A DNA stretch of 64,000 nt from Patagioenas fasciata. Its lineage: Eukaryota > Chordata > Aves > Columbiformes > Columbidae. The translations under genes and the position numbers were made by a program. The stretch is from contig NC_092526.1 of the NCBI RefSeq assembly GCF_037038585.1, positions 35,043,501-35,107,500 on the forward strand, given 5' to 3'. How positions within the stretch are numbered: the stretch's first letter is position 1; each line of letters opens with the position of its first letter. The notes under the pieces were generated by a model that saw nothing but the letters and a program-made list of their open reading frames with translations, was not told the origin of the DNA and did not search any database. Of the stretch, positions 12,504 to 26,064 are shown piece after piece.

Positions 12504-13540
12504 TCACAGAATAGTTGAGACTAGAAAGGACCTTCGAAGGTCATCTGGTCCAGCCCCCCTGCTCATGCCAGGTGACCTGCAGCCAATTGCCCTGAGGACC
12601 ATGTCCAGATGGCTTCTAAATATCTCCAAGGAGGGAGACTCCACAACCTCTCTGGGGAGCTTCTTCCAGTGCTCAGTCAGGCTCACAGTAAAAAAGTGTT
12701 TCCCAGTATTCAGAGGGAACCTCTTGTGTTTCAGTTTGTATCCATTGTCTTGCTGGTGACATGTTGTCTAGTGCAGCCCAGGATACAGTTAGCCATTTTT
12801 GCCACAATGACAACATCTGCCTCATGTTTAACTTGGTGTCCACCAGGACCCTCAGGACTTTTTCTGCAAAGCTGCTTTCTGGATGGTCAGGCCTCAGCAT
12901 GTCTTTTGGGAGACAGTGTCAAAAGACGTACTCAAGTCCAGGTAGACAATATCCACTGGTCTCCCTTTGTCTACCTGGCCAGTCATTTCATCACTGAAGT
13001 TTAACACGTTAGTCAAGCATGACTTCCCTTTGGTGAAGCCGTACTACATTTTCCTGATCATTTTTTTTCCCTTATGTACTTGGAAATGGTTTCCAGGATT
13101 AGCTGCCCCATCACCTTCCCAGGGGTTGAGGTGAGGCTGTCTGGCCTGTATTCCCCGGATCTTCCTTCTAGCCCTTCTTGAAGATAGGAGTGACATTTGC
13201 TTTTCTGCAGTTCTCAGTTCTTCTCCCAGTCACCACGATCAAAGATAACTGAGAACAGCTTTGCGATGATATCTGCCAGCTCCCACAGCACTCATGGGTG
13301 CATCCCATTGTGGCTCATGGACAAATGTATGTCTAATTTGCTTAAGTATTCCCTGACCTGGTCCTCCTCCTCCAAGAGTGCATCTTCTTTGCTCCAACCT
13401 TTCTTCCTGGTCTCTTGGACCTTATCAGACAAGATGGAAGGACAAATCCTAGTGTGGGTCTGGCATGGCTGTTTTTGCTTCTGGCAGGCATGAATGCCTT
13501 CAGAAATCTGGGTACTTGTCTCGCATCACTGGGAATTGGG
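12504..13540 (-). mobile_element. CR1 LINE, 5'-truncated, internally deleted
   Basis: The plus strand begins CACAGAATAGTTGAGAC, the reverse complement of the CR1 3' terminus (terminal octamer ATTCTGTG). It continues through the familiar GGAGGGAGACTCCACAACC and CTCACAGTAAAAAAGTG segments of the 3' region, then into the reverse-transcriptase coding region, all in antisense. At about 12900-12910 the text jumps from the 3' part of the coding region (CAGCATGTC) straight to sequence encoding the reverse-transcriptase core. Several hundred bases of the full element are missing there, so an internal deletion is inferred. The 5' end fades out around 13540. Scattered substitutions and stops indicate an old, inactive copy. 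Confidence 0.9.
12905..13540 (-). pseudogene. Broken CR1 ORF2 (reverse transcriptase remnant)
   Basis: This is the decayed reverse-transcriptase portion of the CR1 element. On the minus strand one frame reads FTKGKSCLTNVLNF (about 12999-13037) and then, without a frame break, VDIVYLDLSTSFDTVS (12909-12956). These match the conserved CR1 block before the core and the motif containing the first catalytic aspartate (YLDFSKAFDTV type). The second half of the domain, with the FADD-type motif, is absent because the internal deletion begins just after this block. Upstream coding sequence (13050-13540) is recognisable only at the nucleotide level and carries indels. The endonuclease domain and ORF1 are missing. 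It cannot encode an active enzyme. Confidence 0.85.
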
Positions 13541-15575
13541 GAAATTGCCCTATTTTATAGACTGGTTGTGTCCAATTTGTTTCTTAAGTGCATAGTTGAG
13601 AAGAGTGTATGTGGCAAAGTGGCACTGATTCCTGGGGAGGGGAGTGAGAGGGACACTGCTTCTGTCCTGATGTGAGAGGGAGTCCATGGGGCTCTTCAGG
13701 AATGCGTGCAGGTGCCAGGAGAAGGACAGCTAGCAGGGAGGCTGTGCAGTCTAGAGAAGGGCAGGGGTCTTGGATCCATAGCCAAGTCCTCAAGAGCTGG
13801 AAAGTTCATTCCCCAGGAAAAGCTAGTCTGTGTTCCCCTTAGGGTAACAGATTTACATATTTCAGATCCTCAGTGGGTTGCAGCACTTGCATGGTTGCAC
13901 CAGTGTGCATTGTGCTGGCCAGTCACGAGCAGGGTGATGTTTTATTTTCTGAATTTCGAAGGAGGCGTATGCACTTGAGTATTCAAAATAAATAGTTCTG
14001 ACTGCTTTAAAGCAATTATCTTCTTTCAGTGAGCAGTCTTCAAAGAAAGTGTTATTGTAGACAAGCCGTTAGGGAATGAGATTAAATGCTCTGGGGCTCA
14101 GATAGTTACAAAGAGACCAGTCTTTCAATTGCTGGTTTCTTGCTCCCCTTCTGTGTAGCTCCTTCCACAGGGAAATCCAGCTTTCCTATGAAATTAGCTG
14201 TGAGGCATCAGAAAGTGGTATTTGTGCCTTCCTGGGGTTTCCAAGTTGGCCGGGATACATCAGAGGCTCTCTTTGGAGCAAGGATCCATAGCTTGTTGAT
14301 ACAAATGTACCCAGGTACTGTTACATCTGAGCTGAACTGAGCAATTGGAGCTGCTGAGTAGTTTCCCTCTTACAGATTTCTGATAGTAGCTAATACAAGG
14401 AGTGCCCAGCCTGGTCAAAGTAATGGAGTCCTAAAGGCTAATGCCAAGTATCGTTAGTGTTTCTGAAAGCAGCTCTGTGAATTTATATGCCTGCTGTAAG
14501 GTGTGAAATGTGCTCTGCAGGCATATGGATACCATATCTGGAATATCTACTCCTTTAGTGACACAATGCTGAGTGAAGAGTCGCCTTTCTGCTTTCCACG
14601 AGCAGTCATGATGCTCCACTTTCCTGCCCCCACCCCAAGTTTTGACCTGACCAAAAAAACAAACCCCAAACTGTTGAAAGGGTTTATGTGCCTTGCCTGT
14701 CCCTGCACCGAGCTCCGTACATATGCTTCACTGCACGGCCCAGATCTGATGCACTGTAGACATTCAGAATTTAGTTTCTTTAGTTCCTGGCTCTAGCTCT
14801 GCTGAAAAATCTGACTGTGCTTGGCTCATCTGGGCTGACGTGATCTGTTAGAGTCAGGGTCACCACTGCTGCGGTGCCTCCAGCCTATGTGCTGGGGCAG
14901 TGGCAGTCGTGCCTGCCCACTGCTCTGATGGCTCAGGTGGCAGACACAGCTCTCCAGATATGGGGACAGAGCCGGGAGCATTTGAGACTGTGTATTAACA
15001 TGAAATATTTCACATGTGATGTGGTTTGTGTGGGCAACGTCTTGTCTGGGCAAAAGGAGTTTGCTTTTGAGACCATGTGAGACGTGTAAAAAAAGCTGGT
15101 TGCCCACATCATGCAGAGCACCAGTGCCACTTCTGCTAAAGTAGTGCTCAAGGAGCTGGAAAACCTCAAGATCTCTCTCAGACTTGCAACAGCTCTTGGT
15201 GCCACAGGGTATGGTGGATTTGGAGATGGTTTACATGCTGTTAGCAGCCACAAAGAAGGGCCCAGAGTGACACTGTCTAGTCCTTCTACTCCTGGAGGGA
15301 GCTGTCTGCTGTAGCTAGTTTTACAGTCCTCCTTCTGTGGCTATGGCTCCCTGTATGGGTACAGTGAAATGAAATGACATGAAGGTCGCCCATCTGGCCT
15401 GAGCCACAGGAAGGTGTTGGCAAGCCAGGAGCTGAGCTCTGGTCACTGGAGTTTTATTTCAGGTTCTTAAGTGCAAGGTGATTTTCTTTCCCTGAGGAAC
15501 TCTGAAGTCAGGTCAAAAACTGAGGATAAGTTCTCCAAAATGAACTGGAAAACAGAAGCCTATCAGATCAATATT

Positions 15576-15610
15576 TCTTTTTTTGCTCTCTCTTTTTTTT
15601 TTTTTTTTCT
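15576..15610 (+). repeat. Poly(T)/pyrimidine tract
   Basis: A pyrimidine-rich tract whose core is T16 at 15593-15608. It is simple low-complexity sequence with no adjoining retroposon recognised. Confidence 0.85.
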
Positions 15611-16322
15611 CTTGAATTACTGGCTGGAGTGAAATCTGAGTAGAAAAGGTGACTGGAGAGCCTCATGGATGTGTTTCCACACATAGAACAGCTTGCTTAG
15701 CACTTTCCCAGGTGTTGGGAGAGCCCACAGAGTGGTTGCTTTGGTGTTTTTGGATGTTAGAGTGACATGTTCCATGAGACCTCATGGTCCTTATGTTATC
15801 TATTGAACTACAAATTTGTGGCCATGTTCTGGAGCAGACAGGGGAAATGAGGAGCTGCTGATCACCCCAGCTCTCTTCTCCTGGGGTGCTGGCAGACTCC
15901 TGCTGTTACCTGCTTGTTGGTGGCTTTTTCTGCACACTTGCACTTACCTGAAATGATGTGTGCCAGAGCAGTGGCCTTCTATGAACAAGTGCAGCAGATG
16001 TAGCACCGGTATCCCCTGGTACTGGTCCTAAGCCCACTCTCATCCTTGCCCAGTGCTTTACTTAATAGTGCTGCACACAAGACTGGAGAGCAAATGTAAC
16101 GTGCACTTCAGCTACTCCAGAGTGTTTTCTCTCCAGCAGTGGACCTTTGAGAAGTGTATTCTCCAGTGACCATGTCTATTGACTCCCACTCTGATGTACT
16201 GCCTGACCAGACACAGTTTCTGCACTTTCTGGGTATAACCAGTGACAAAGCAATCCCTTCCCACATTTCTCTGCTCCTGGGAAATGGAGAGATGCAAACA
16301 TGTTTGCAAAGGCTGGATAAGA

Positions 16323-16340
16323 GTGTGTGTGTGTGTGTGT
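16323..16340 (+). repeat. (GT)9 microsatellite
   Basis: Nine perfect GT dinucleotides. This is a short microsatellite able to adopt Z-DNA and likely variable in length. Confidence 0.95.
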
Positions 16341-19300
16341 TGGTTGTACGGGATCTGCAGAGACCTCATGCTGGCCCAAATTGGGAGAGAGGGATTTACT
16401 TGGAATGAGGATCATGTCTGTTGTGACTTTGGAAGGACTACGGTAAATATTTCTGTGATAGTTATGATTTGCTATGAATGCATAGATTGAAAATAAGTCA
16501 TACCTGGTCCTAAGAGAAGAAACACAGCTCAAAACTTGCCATTAACTCGCAGCCTGACAGAGGTGAGGTGCTTGGTCATGCAGTAGAACAGAAGGTTTTT
16601 GGGCAGCAGGATCGAGATGCTGCACCGTTGGTGGCTTCATAGTACCTCATCAGGGTGAGAGAGGATGCTTCAGCTGTGGAGGGTAATGTGCTGTGGAAAG
16701 ACGGTGTGTGAACATTGAAGTGCTGCTTTCTAAGAGGTGCCTGAAGTGGCAGTGTCTGTGTGCTTCAGGCTGCATTGTGGTTGGGTGAGTTGGAGGGAAT
16801 TTAACTGTGGCTATATTCACAGCAATGGGTCACTTGGACTTTATGAGACATGATTGGAATCTGCTCACCATTAGCTGAACATCATGATCTGCCAATTCTG
16901 AACTGTTTGTCCTTCCCACAGAAAGCCTCCAAATATGCTGTTTATGTCCCCAGTCTTACACTCTTTAATGGGTTAGGACATTTTCCTAGATATAATTTTT
17001 TCTGTGTGCATACTGAGATAGGATGGGGTAGAATCTCAATTGCAGCAGGTGCTTGGAAACACTGCTGCCTGCATCAGATGACAAAAGCAAAACTAGCCAG
17101 GAGGCAGACTGAGGATGAGAGAGATCAGCAGAAAGAGACTTGTAGCCCTCTTTGGAGATATGCCTACATAATAGGTTTGCATCAGCAATTACGAGCCACG
17201 GGGTTTTTTAGCTATGTTTCCTGATAACCCTTTCCTTTGGGCTCTGTCAGTATCTCAAACAAGACTTCAGGGAGCAGGGATTTCTAGCAAGGAGCTGTTT
17301 AGCACTCATGCAGCAGTTCTCTTCAAGCATCCCTGTGCCAGACCCCTTACAAAAAAGGCGATTCCCATGCCGAGGGCAGTGCACCCCTGTGTTCTTGCGT
17401 GTTTGCTTTTGTTTGAGAGAAAAACATCTCTGCTCTGAGAAAATGAGTCCCAGACTTCTTTGAGCATTTCATACTCTGTAACAGAAGACAGGCCTTTCTA
17501 AGCTCAGCCTGTGTGCTGGCAGCTGGGGTGGGAGGAACCCATCTTGTTTCTTTGCAAAACACTTGCTTGTATATGCACAAACTGAGACCTATCAAGTCTT
17601 GATGACTGCTGTCCCCTAATTCTGGATAACAAACTTCTCTCCCCACAACCTCTTAGTGTGTAAACATAAGCCAGGACTATCTATTGGGGGAAAAAAAAAT
17701 GCTCTGGGTCACCAGAGCTTCTCTTCTTCACATGAGGACATACTGTACGTGTTATACTTCTGAGGTTCTCAGCTGAGGTAGGTGAAAATAGCCTAGTTGA
17801 ATATGGCCTTAACTACATTTCTGGGGACATCTCAAGAGCACTCCAGTGCTTCTGACATTCAACCTGTTCTATGCACTCACTCTCGTTGTCACGGAAACAT
17901 GGCACCCAGAAAGCCCCATGTGTGCTATATCGTCCTTCATAAAATCTATTTTCATTTTAAGTCAGAAGCAGAAAAGAGTTGAATTTTTCAAGATACAGGC
18001 TCTGGGATGCAATAGGTGGCTTTGCCACAGACTCCACATTGGCAGACATAAGGTGCTGGGGCAGTAACCTGCCCATCAAGACCTTCAGGAGAGTAAATCA
18101 AGATGCCCTACAGCAGATATGAAGATGTTTTTGCCAAGGGCTACCCAACTGTGTGCTTCCCTTACCTGGCTCATGAGGCACAACCTGGCTTGCAAAACCC
18201 TCCTGATAACAGATAGGAGCATCCATATGTGAGGTTTAACCTCTGTGTACCTCAAATCCTCTCTGGGAGCAGGAGATGTCACTTATGGTTTGACAACTAA
18301 TAGCCTGGCTTCGTTAATGTGACATAGCATAGGGGAAATGCTGCGTTCAGATGCTGGCTCAAGTGTGTAATGCACATTTGGAAAATGAATTGTGATTTAT
18401 GATGAAGCCTGTACAACCCAGCGTGACTACACTGTTTGGCTGCCTGTGTACGTACTCATCTCCTAGGGTTTCTTTATAACTTCTCAATGTTTTATTTCAC
18501 ATTTCACGTTCCCCTGCTGAGCCTGTCAACCTGGAAATTAGACTCTGAGAGTGCTTAGCCAACCAGAGTCAATTGATGCTATTCCCAGCCCATTTCAAAT
18601 AGTCTGTCGGTCACCGCACACTTTTACTACAGCCATAATAAACTAGGTCTGAGCTTACACCAGCCTCTGAGGAAGGGGTGTTTCATCTATTGTATAGAGG
18701 ATCCCTTCCTTGGGCTTGGAGTTAAGTGGATGAGTCTATTTCTATGCATCTGACCTGGCTGTGACCAACACAAAGGCCAAGCTCCTGGGCTTCTTCAACT
18801 CATATTCTTCTGCCTCGCTCTGTGCCATATCCTTGTTCTGGCAGGCTTGCTGTCCCATTTTGCAGCATGAGAACACCCATGGCCCAACCTCTCCTAAGGG
18901 AAAACAGAAATCTGGGTCATTAATTATGGCTGAAGTGTGGAATTAAGTGGCACTTGTTTGATAAGCTTGCTCCCTGTAATGAGAAAACATCCTGGTGTGA
19001 TGTGAAAGGTGCCTTTGAAACCTCAAGAGATTCTGGAGAGAAGAAAAATAAGGGGGCAAAAAAAATCTAATTCTAAATTTAATTTGCATAAAAAGCTTGC
19101 CTTTTGTGTATTAAAATTCTGTGCCAGTGTGGTAGCCGTGCTGGGCTTGTCAGAATTCCTGTGTGTTCAATTTGCTGTCGGCCATGGGCGCGTGTGTCAA
19201 TTCCCTCTAATTGTACAGATCAGTAGTTTTCCTTAGGGATTGATCCTATTTCAATAGAAAGGCACTCACAGTGCAATTATGACAATTCACACATAAACAG

Positions 19301-22300
19301 ACGTGGCCTTCTTTCACAGCAGAAGGATCCTCGGTTAAACTAAATTTCTGTGTGTCCTTGGGTCTGAGTGCACCCTCTGAGGACACAGCCACAGTTTCAA
19401 GAGATCATGGGGGCAGCTTTCTTCCAAAGAAAACCTGGCTGTCACTTTTCCTGGGAAGTCAAGCCTACAGCCATAGCTCTTTGAACCTCTCCAATACTGT
19501 CCTTGCCAAAGCTCCATGTTTGGCCAGTAAGTAAGTGTAAGTGTTTAGAGTTCCAGGTAAGTTAAATGCACCTTTTCAGAAGTTTCAAGCAGCACTTTCT
19601 AGAGAGGCATGAATAAGAAATGTACAGCACAGGTTCACCAGAGTTCATAAAATGTTTGCAATTCCCCAGTCGTCACTGGAGTTAACGCTAACTCAGGATC
19701 CTAAACTAGAGGCCAGGTTTTAAAAGCTTGTGTGTGCAAAAAATAGTACTCATCTTTGATCATCATATCCACCATTTGATAGCTGAATTATTTATCTAGG
19801 GAAAAAAAAGCTGTCATTTTTATAGACAGCTATAGCAAATGTGAACTCTGACTATAGACAGGGCAGCCTTAAGGTATCAAATGTTTTATTTCTGTGTTGT
19901 AAGTCAAGAGGAATTATGGAGATGAGTGGGTTTTAAGACTGCACAATGTAGAAGCAGAAGGTATGGAGATACAAGAATATCGACAATTTGCAGTGATCTA
20001 GAATCTCAAAATAAAGCTGTTACTTCCTTTACTCACATGCAGAAATTTTTATTGCAAGTTTCTCTGATTTTCACACAAGACCTCTACCACAATTTTCATG
20101 ATTTTCCCTGTGACATGTCCAGCTCCTGAAAAGCTTCAGAAATCAATTCACTATCATTTGACATCCTTACCTTTAGAAGGGTGCAGTGAATCATGATGTC
20201 CTGTTTAATATGAACAGTTTGTTAACAGTGGAAATTTTTTCAGGGATAATTTGTTTTCCAGGTAGCAAAGTACTCTCCAGATTTTATCATCCAGCAAAAA
20301 CTTGACTCTTTCGGACAATCCTATTGGTATGGAGATTAGGTAGGAAGTATGAGACCCTCAGTCCTTGTTATTGCAGATTAGGGATGTCTACAGACACTAA
20401 TAGACGAAGCTCTGCAGCCTTTACAGGCTTTTCCTGTACCAGATACAGAAGATGATGTGCTTTGGAGTTGTGCAAATGTGTTTACTGGCTATCTTTGTGT
20501 TCTTTACGCTATAGAGTCTATAGGTTTGAATCCCACCCCCAACTCACTTTCTGTGCATAAGGAGTACAGATTGATGAGTGGGATTACTCCAATTTCTGTT
20601 CATTTAGGTGCAATTCTTGTGAGTGATACTCCTTCTTGTATTGGTTTTACTGTGTATTTTATCATAAAACACTGCAGGCTACACCCATCAAGCAGCATTC
20701 TCTAAAATACAGTATTTGAAGGTAGAGAGAGATGTGTACATCTTAACTGAACATCTGTCCTAGATGGAGCACTTGTCTGCTGGTAGCTTTCATGCTGTCA
20801 GCAAGCAGAGGGCTGGTCTTGGTGTCCTGGACCTTGGCTAATCACACAACTAATACCACAGGGTGCTGTGAAGGACCCCTGTGTTCCTCTCTGCACACAC
20901 CCCCAGTATAATACCCTGTATCGCTTTGTACCAGCCTTGGGTCTGCTGGACCCAAATCTGGAGCTCAGTGTGCCATCATGAGGTCCCTGAGATACCACTC
21001 TACTGCTCTACAGCATCTCCTCTCGTCCATCACTGTAGGTACCCTGCTTGTTCATCCAGCGCCCCTGACTGACTCCCAATGGCACTATAACAGGCTGATT
21101 TTGCCTCCTGGATACCCCTTGGCTAGGCATAAATCCCTCTTCCCTCCTGCTGTGAAAGCAGCCACCAAGAGCCAGGACCTCTGCAGAGCCTTGTCGCTGC
21201 CTGCCCCAGTGTTGCTGCCCAGCATGAAACACCCAGGGACCGCTATTGCGTTTCTGCTCCAGCGGCTTCAAAGAAAAAGAGCTTTGTGTCTGTGTCTCAT
21301 GCCTTAATTTTAATGAAGGCATGTTTTTGCCCATGCTGCAGTCAGGACACTAGCAAAGAGCAAGCACAATAAGAGTAAATGGGCCAGGTCCTCCCTTCTG
21401 GATCGCATTTAAGTGCAATAAATAAACAGAGACTGTTAAACGTTTAACGCACCAGAGAGCATCTTGCCAGCTTGGCTCCAGAGGAGGGCTTCCCTCCTGC
21501 AGGTCTGCCGAGTCAGCTGAGGGGACAGGAAAGTTTCCTAGCAGTGCTCACAAGCCTTAAATGCTAACAGCGGGGCCACTGCTGTGCTTAAACGTGGCTC
21601 TTGCTAATGAGACAGAGCCTCTGCTTCCTCCAGACAGGTTTTTGTGACACAAACCCATGATGCTGTTTGAGATTAATGACAAGGTCTGATCGGGGGGGGA
21701 CACACTCATGTCCTCACTGGCATGATGCATGTTCTAATCAAACCTGTTATTACCAAGATTGACCCCGGTAAGCAAACTCATAACAGAGCACCTGCAAGTG
21801 TTTCTAGGAGGTTGAAGCAAAACCTGAACTGACTCTGGCATTTTGTGACTTCCGAGTCACTTGAGGCATGCTGAGACAATGAGTAACAGGGTCATATTTT
21901 TCACTGAAACACATGTTTACTTTTGTGAGACTCTTCGGTTGGCTTAAAACCAATTCAGTTAAGTTGATTTTTAAAATCAGGCAGAATTGCAATGCAGGCT
22001 GCCTTTTGGAAGGCTTTAAGGTGGACCAGCCTTTCTGCATGGACCTGCTTTCAAAACATCTGAAACCAGTCTGGATCAGAGCATGTTTTAGCCTTTTCCT
22101 TGTCTTCACATAACTTAGCAATGGGGAGTGGTGCATGTGTCAAGGTTTTGGTCTCTTATTGGTGCTTCAGTAGGATTAGCTAGTTTACTACTAGGTGGTC
22201 ACTGGTCTAAACTTGTCAAGTAAGATGAAATGCAAAATCAAGTATCGAGCCATGAAAAGGTGCTGCCCACTGTTATATCCCATCTTTGTGAACTCTGGTG

Positions 22301-23444
22301 TGAATGAGAAGGATAGTAGAATTGGGCCAAAAGAAGGAAAAAGGTCAGGAACTGAGGAGGGGGAGAATGCATATCAAGTAAAGTAAGAAAATTGTTTTTG
22401 TCCTTATCTCATGCCCATAGAAGGAGGGGAAGATGTCTGCAGGCTTCAGCAGGATCAGCAATGGGAAAGCAATGTTAGAAAAAGTTCTGCAGGTGAAATT
22501 CCTCATGGCTGGAGGTATTGCCTGGCCAGGGGTTTTCTGTCAGCATTTGCAAGAACTGGGTGTGTTAACAGAACTAAGCAACTTCTGAGGACAACTGAGG
22601 AGAGTGCTCCAAATCACACACTTCTCACTCAAAGGAGGAGAAAATTCATCCATCATGGTAAAAGCACCATGGAGGGGCTGGTGGGCACCAAGTGCAACCT
22701 TCAGGTCCATTTACAGCCAAAACAGGTAGCTTTAAAAAAGCATTGTTGTAAGTGAACGATAAAACTGCTTAAATATGTCTTGTACCTATTAAAAGGTAAC
22801 AAGCGCTTAGCTGGCCCTGCCCATCCCACTGAAAGTGAGGGGTGCTTTGTATAAAAGTTAAAGCCCTGCAGTCCTGTACTTTGACTTGGCGTCTGTCAGC
22901 GCTTGGTTTTGCTGCCAATGGCTTAATTACTCCCTTTATTTCTCCTGTGCCATACAATGCACCCTGTTCGGTAATTGTGTAGCTGCTCTGCCTCTTTCAG
23001 ATGGATGGGTACGTACCAGCAACGGTATAATCCTTCCCCAACACCAAGCACATTGTCCTAGGCCATCCACACCTGCACTAGGGAGTTGCTGGGTGAAAAA
23101 GGGGCATGTGACTCTTCCTGAGAAAAGCAGAAGATTCATTTGCACACTGGAGATATTACTGGAACATGAAAGGGCTTCTTGGAGATGTGGCAGGGATCTC
23201 TGAGCTGCTGCAGGTTTGTTTGCCTTGGGGATGAAGCCAGAAATCCAGGCTGGTTCTGAGAAACCACATGTGGGCTCCTCTGCCTCCACATCTTCCTGCT
23301 TGGGAACCCAGGGACATAAGATGGAGAGAACAAGAGCATTTTGTGGCTGGGGAAACCCCTGCTCTAGTATTTTCTTTTTCTCCCTGAGGAACTAGTATCA
23401 TTTGTGGGTAGGATGTATTGCTGGGAATTGGAGGAGTAGTGCAA

Positions 23445-23540
23445 AGCTTGAGAAATTTGACTTGGCTCTTCATATCCTCTGTAAAATAGGGATACTCAGA
23501 AAGCTACTTCTGCATCAAGCTACATATTGGTGGTTCATGT
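23445..23540 (-). mobile_element. Possible ancient MIR SINE fragment
   Basis: The plus strand carries CTCTGTAAAATAGGGATACT, close to the CATCTGTAAAATGGGGATA phrase found in the antisense of the conserved MIR core. It is preceded by GAAATTTGACTTGGCTCTTC, which parallels the TTAACTTCTCTGAGCCTC part. MIR-family relics exist in all amniotes, birds included. Only about 50 bases match, the remainder is degraded, and the boundaries are guesses. Confidence 0.3.
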
Positions 23541-26064
23541 TCAGCAGCATCTGCGAAACTATAGATAACTGGGCTCTGGAGGTGTAAAGCTTTCTGAGAA
23601 GCTCTGTTCTGCTAAGTCAGGTACAGGGACAGCATGGATGCTCTTGCACATATATGGTTAGTTACAGTAAGTCTGAATTTTAGGTGGTCCAAGGAGAGCT
23701 CAGGCTTAGACATTTTCTTTTTTTCTTGAGATACAAAGTGGTCTGCTATCCTCAGAGTCTGGAACAGTAGCTTGGAGGCAGTTTCTCAGGGACACATCAA
23801 AGCTTATATTGGAGAAAATAGTAGGCCATGTTCAGTGTGGGATTTTCAAGTAAAACCAGTTCAAATGTATCCATGTCTTTTGGCGCTAAAAAAAGCCCCA
23901 GATTCTCATCTCCTTGCCAGTTTGAAATTATGGACTTCGCAATGGGGACCAGACTGCCAGACCACCCTGTTCTATTTATTGCCCATAGCAATTTGTAAAG
24001 CCTTTAGGAAGCAAGATGGGTAAGCTGGACATTGTAATTACTCTGGAGGTTACCGAGGCACTTTCTCCAGTCCACTGAAAACTGTTATGAAGCCTGTGCT
24101 GTAACTGAAGCTTCTTGAAAAAGCAAGGCCAAATAATAGTTTTATACATGTCTACCATACTTATACATGAAGGTCAGCCATGTATTTTGTGCTTCAAAGA
24201 GAGCCAGGCTGTAGTTGAAGCCCTTTATTCCCAGGATTGTTAGACAGCTACTATGCCCATGTGATGAGAGTAATCATGCCAAAACATTTCTGTGTGATTA
24301 GAGCTGTAATCTCTTCCTCACCCAAGTATGCCATCCTGCAGGGGCCACTTGTGCCAGACCACACCTGGGGGCATCCCATCCTCTACACGTCATGGAAGAA
24401 ACCACCACCTTTCTAATGCAGCTCTACAACACCAGTGCACATCTGGGTGCTGAGGTGGGGATGTCCTGGTTGGAGGGTCCCACAGCTGGGTCTGGTGTTG
24501 GAGGTCTCAGGTAGGCTGGCTTAGAGAACTGCGGCCTGACTGGTACAGAGAAGGGCAGACTACAACTCACTGAAGGGGAAACTAGAGTGGACCACTTATC
24601 AGAAATACTTTTGCAGAGCCAACTCCCGTTTCTTTTGAATCAATCTCCTGGACAAGGGCTCTCATGGTGAGCTAAAGCAGACAGGAGATAGGGAACAGAC
24701 TACTCTCGGGTGATATGATGGGCAAAAGGAGCCCTGCAGAGTTCTTTGTGAGACTTTTTTCTTAACTAGTTCTGGTGCACCTGCAGCTGAGTCTGTCTGC
24801 TTCTGCTCATCTATGTCTACAGTTCAGTGTATATGAAATCAAGGGAGGTTAACAGCAGGGAAATTGTGTGCACTTGAGACCTTATGCTGGTGTTAACTGA
24901 ATCTTCTCCCTATGGAAAATGCATCTTTTTGACCAAAACAGAAAATTTGAGGAATTGATTTTTTTGTTGATTTCTGTCCCCCATACAGATACTAAAATAG
25001 TGAATTAATAGTGGGGAGAAAGGAATGTACCTTCTTGCAAAACTTTATACAGTTCTCTCCCCTCTAGCAGTTGACACGGAGGAGCAGAATTTGCCTTAGT
25101 TCAGAACCATGCAATGAAATAATTTCTTTAATCTTCCCACGGGGCTGTGGAGAAGCTATGACTGTAATGCCATGTCCATGGACAGAATGTGTGTTCTGCT
25201 TTCTGTAGGTCATGCCACAGGCACCTGTAGCAAACACCAGGCTTGTGAACACACCAAAGGTTCTGAGAAGGAACCAAGTGTCCCAGGTGGAGGTTTGGGA
25301 GTGCAGCTGTGTATGGAGGCATTGCCCCCAAATCCCAAATTTACACTCCATGACCATGGGGGAGTCAGTGTGGGAGTCTCATTTCGGTGACCAGGGAGGA
25401 GGAGCTCCTGTCATTGCTGAAATAGAGGCCAGACTCTGCCTGAGTCTAGAAAGGAGATGACAGAAAGACCAGGGTGGTTGCAGGGAACACGAGCTGGGTC
25501 CAGCTGTTGTGCAAAGCAAAAAGGTGCCTTCATCCTCAGCCAAATGCAGCTTGCTTCCCTGCCTGCGGGCCTCATGGTGTTGATAACTTCCCGATGCTGT
25601 GGCTGCAGAACGTGCAGGGCACATCTGCTTCGCTTCCTTGGGCGGGCGCATCAAAGCATGTGCTGTGCTGTGATAAATCAGTGGTGAGCGTGTGCATGCA
25701 ATTAGATGCCCAGCAGCTCCTAGAGGGAATGGTTCAGCTTTCTCCCCGCTGCAGGAGGATGGTTTTTCTCTGCTGTGGTGATGCTCTGTGTGCGGCTGCC
25801 ATGGAGGTGGAGGGGTGAAGTGTGTTTTTCTGGGATGCCTTTGCTGCTACAGAGCAGCAGCCTCTGAGATGTGTTTTGTGTGAGGATTCGTTCTGTCAGG
25901 CAGAGAACAGAATTAACCTAAAGGGGAGCTTGGTGGGGAGGGGTGACATCACTAAAAATCAGCTGGAAAAAACTGTTCAGGATTAGACACGTATTTTGCA
26001 GATCAGCTTAGTGTGTTACTGAGCCTGCTTGAAGCTAAAGTGCAGGCAAATGCCTCTTTCGACC

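Larger units (their letters stand above)
13541..20000. other. Unique sequence without recognised gene
   Basis: Only short overlapping open frames are present. Listed separately are a T tract (15576-15610) and a GT microsatellite (16323-16340). Near 19527-19566 there are several GTAAGT copies close together, the first after GGCCA, but no convincing exon precedes them. The segments 18470-18650 and 19060-19320 are rather AT-rich, not low complexity, and dense in short regulatory-type words, including the octamer ATTTGCAT at 19082-19089. They are candidates for conserved non-coding elements, judged only by texture. Confidence 0.4.

Noticed and set aside
15948-16083. Minus-strand segment with excellent donor TTTCAG|GTAAGTGC and an acceptor CTCTCCAG
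   Set aside because: Every frame is interrupted; it could only be a non-coding exon and nothing else supports it.
18166-18202. Minus-strand 37-base segment with donor CCAG|GTAAGG
   Set aside because: The acceptor is weak and the segment is very short; one of many decoy pairs.
20523-20533. GGTTTGAATCC resembles a tRNA B box
   Set aside because: No A box at the right distance and no acceptor or anticodon stems can be drawn; a single B-box-like word is expected by chance.
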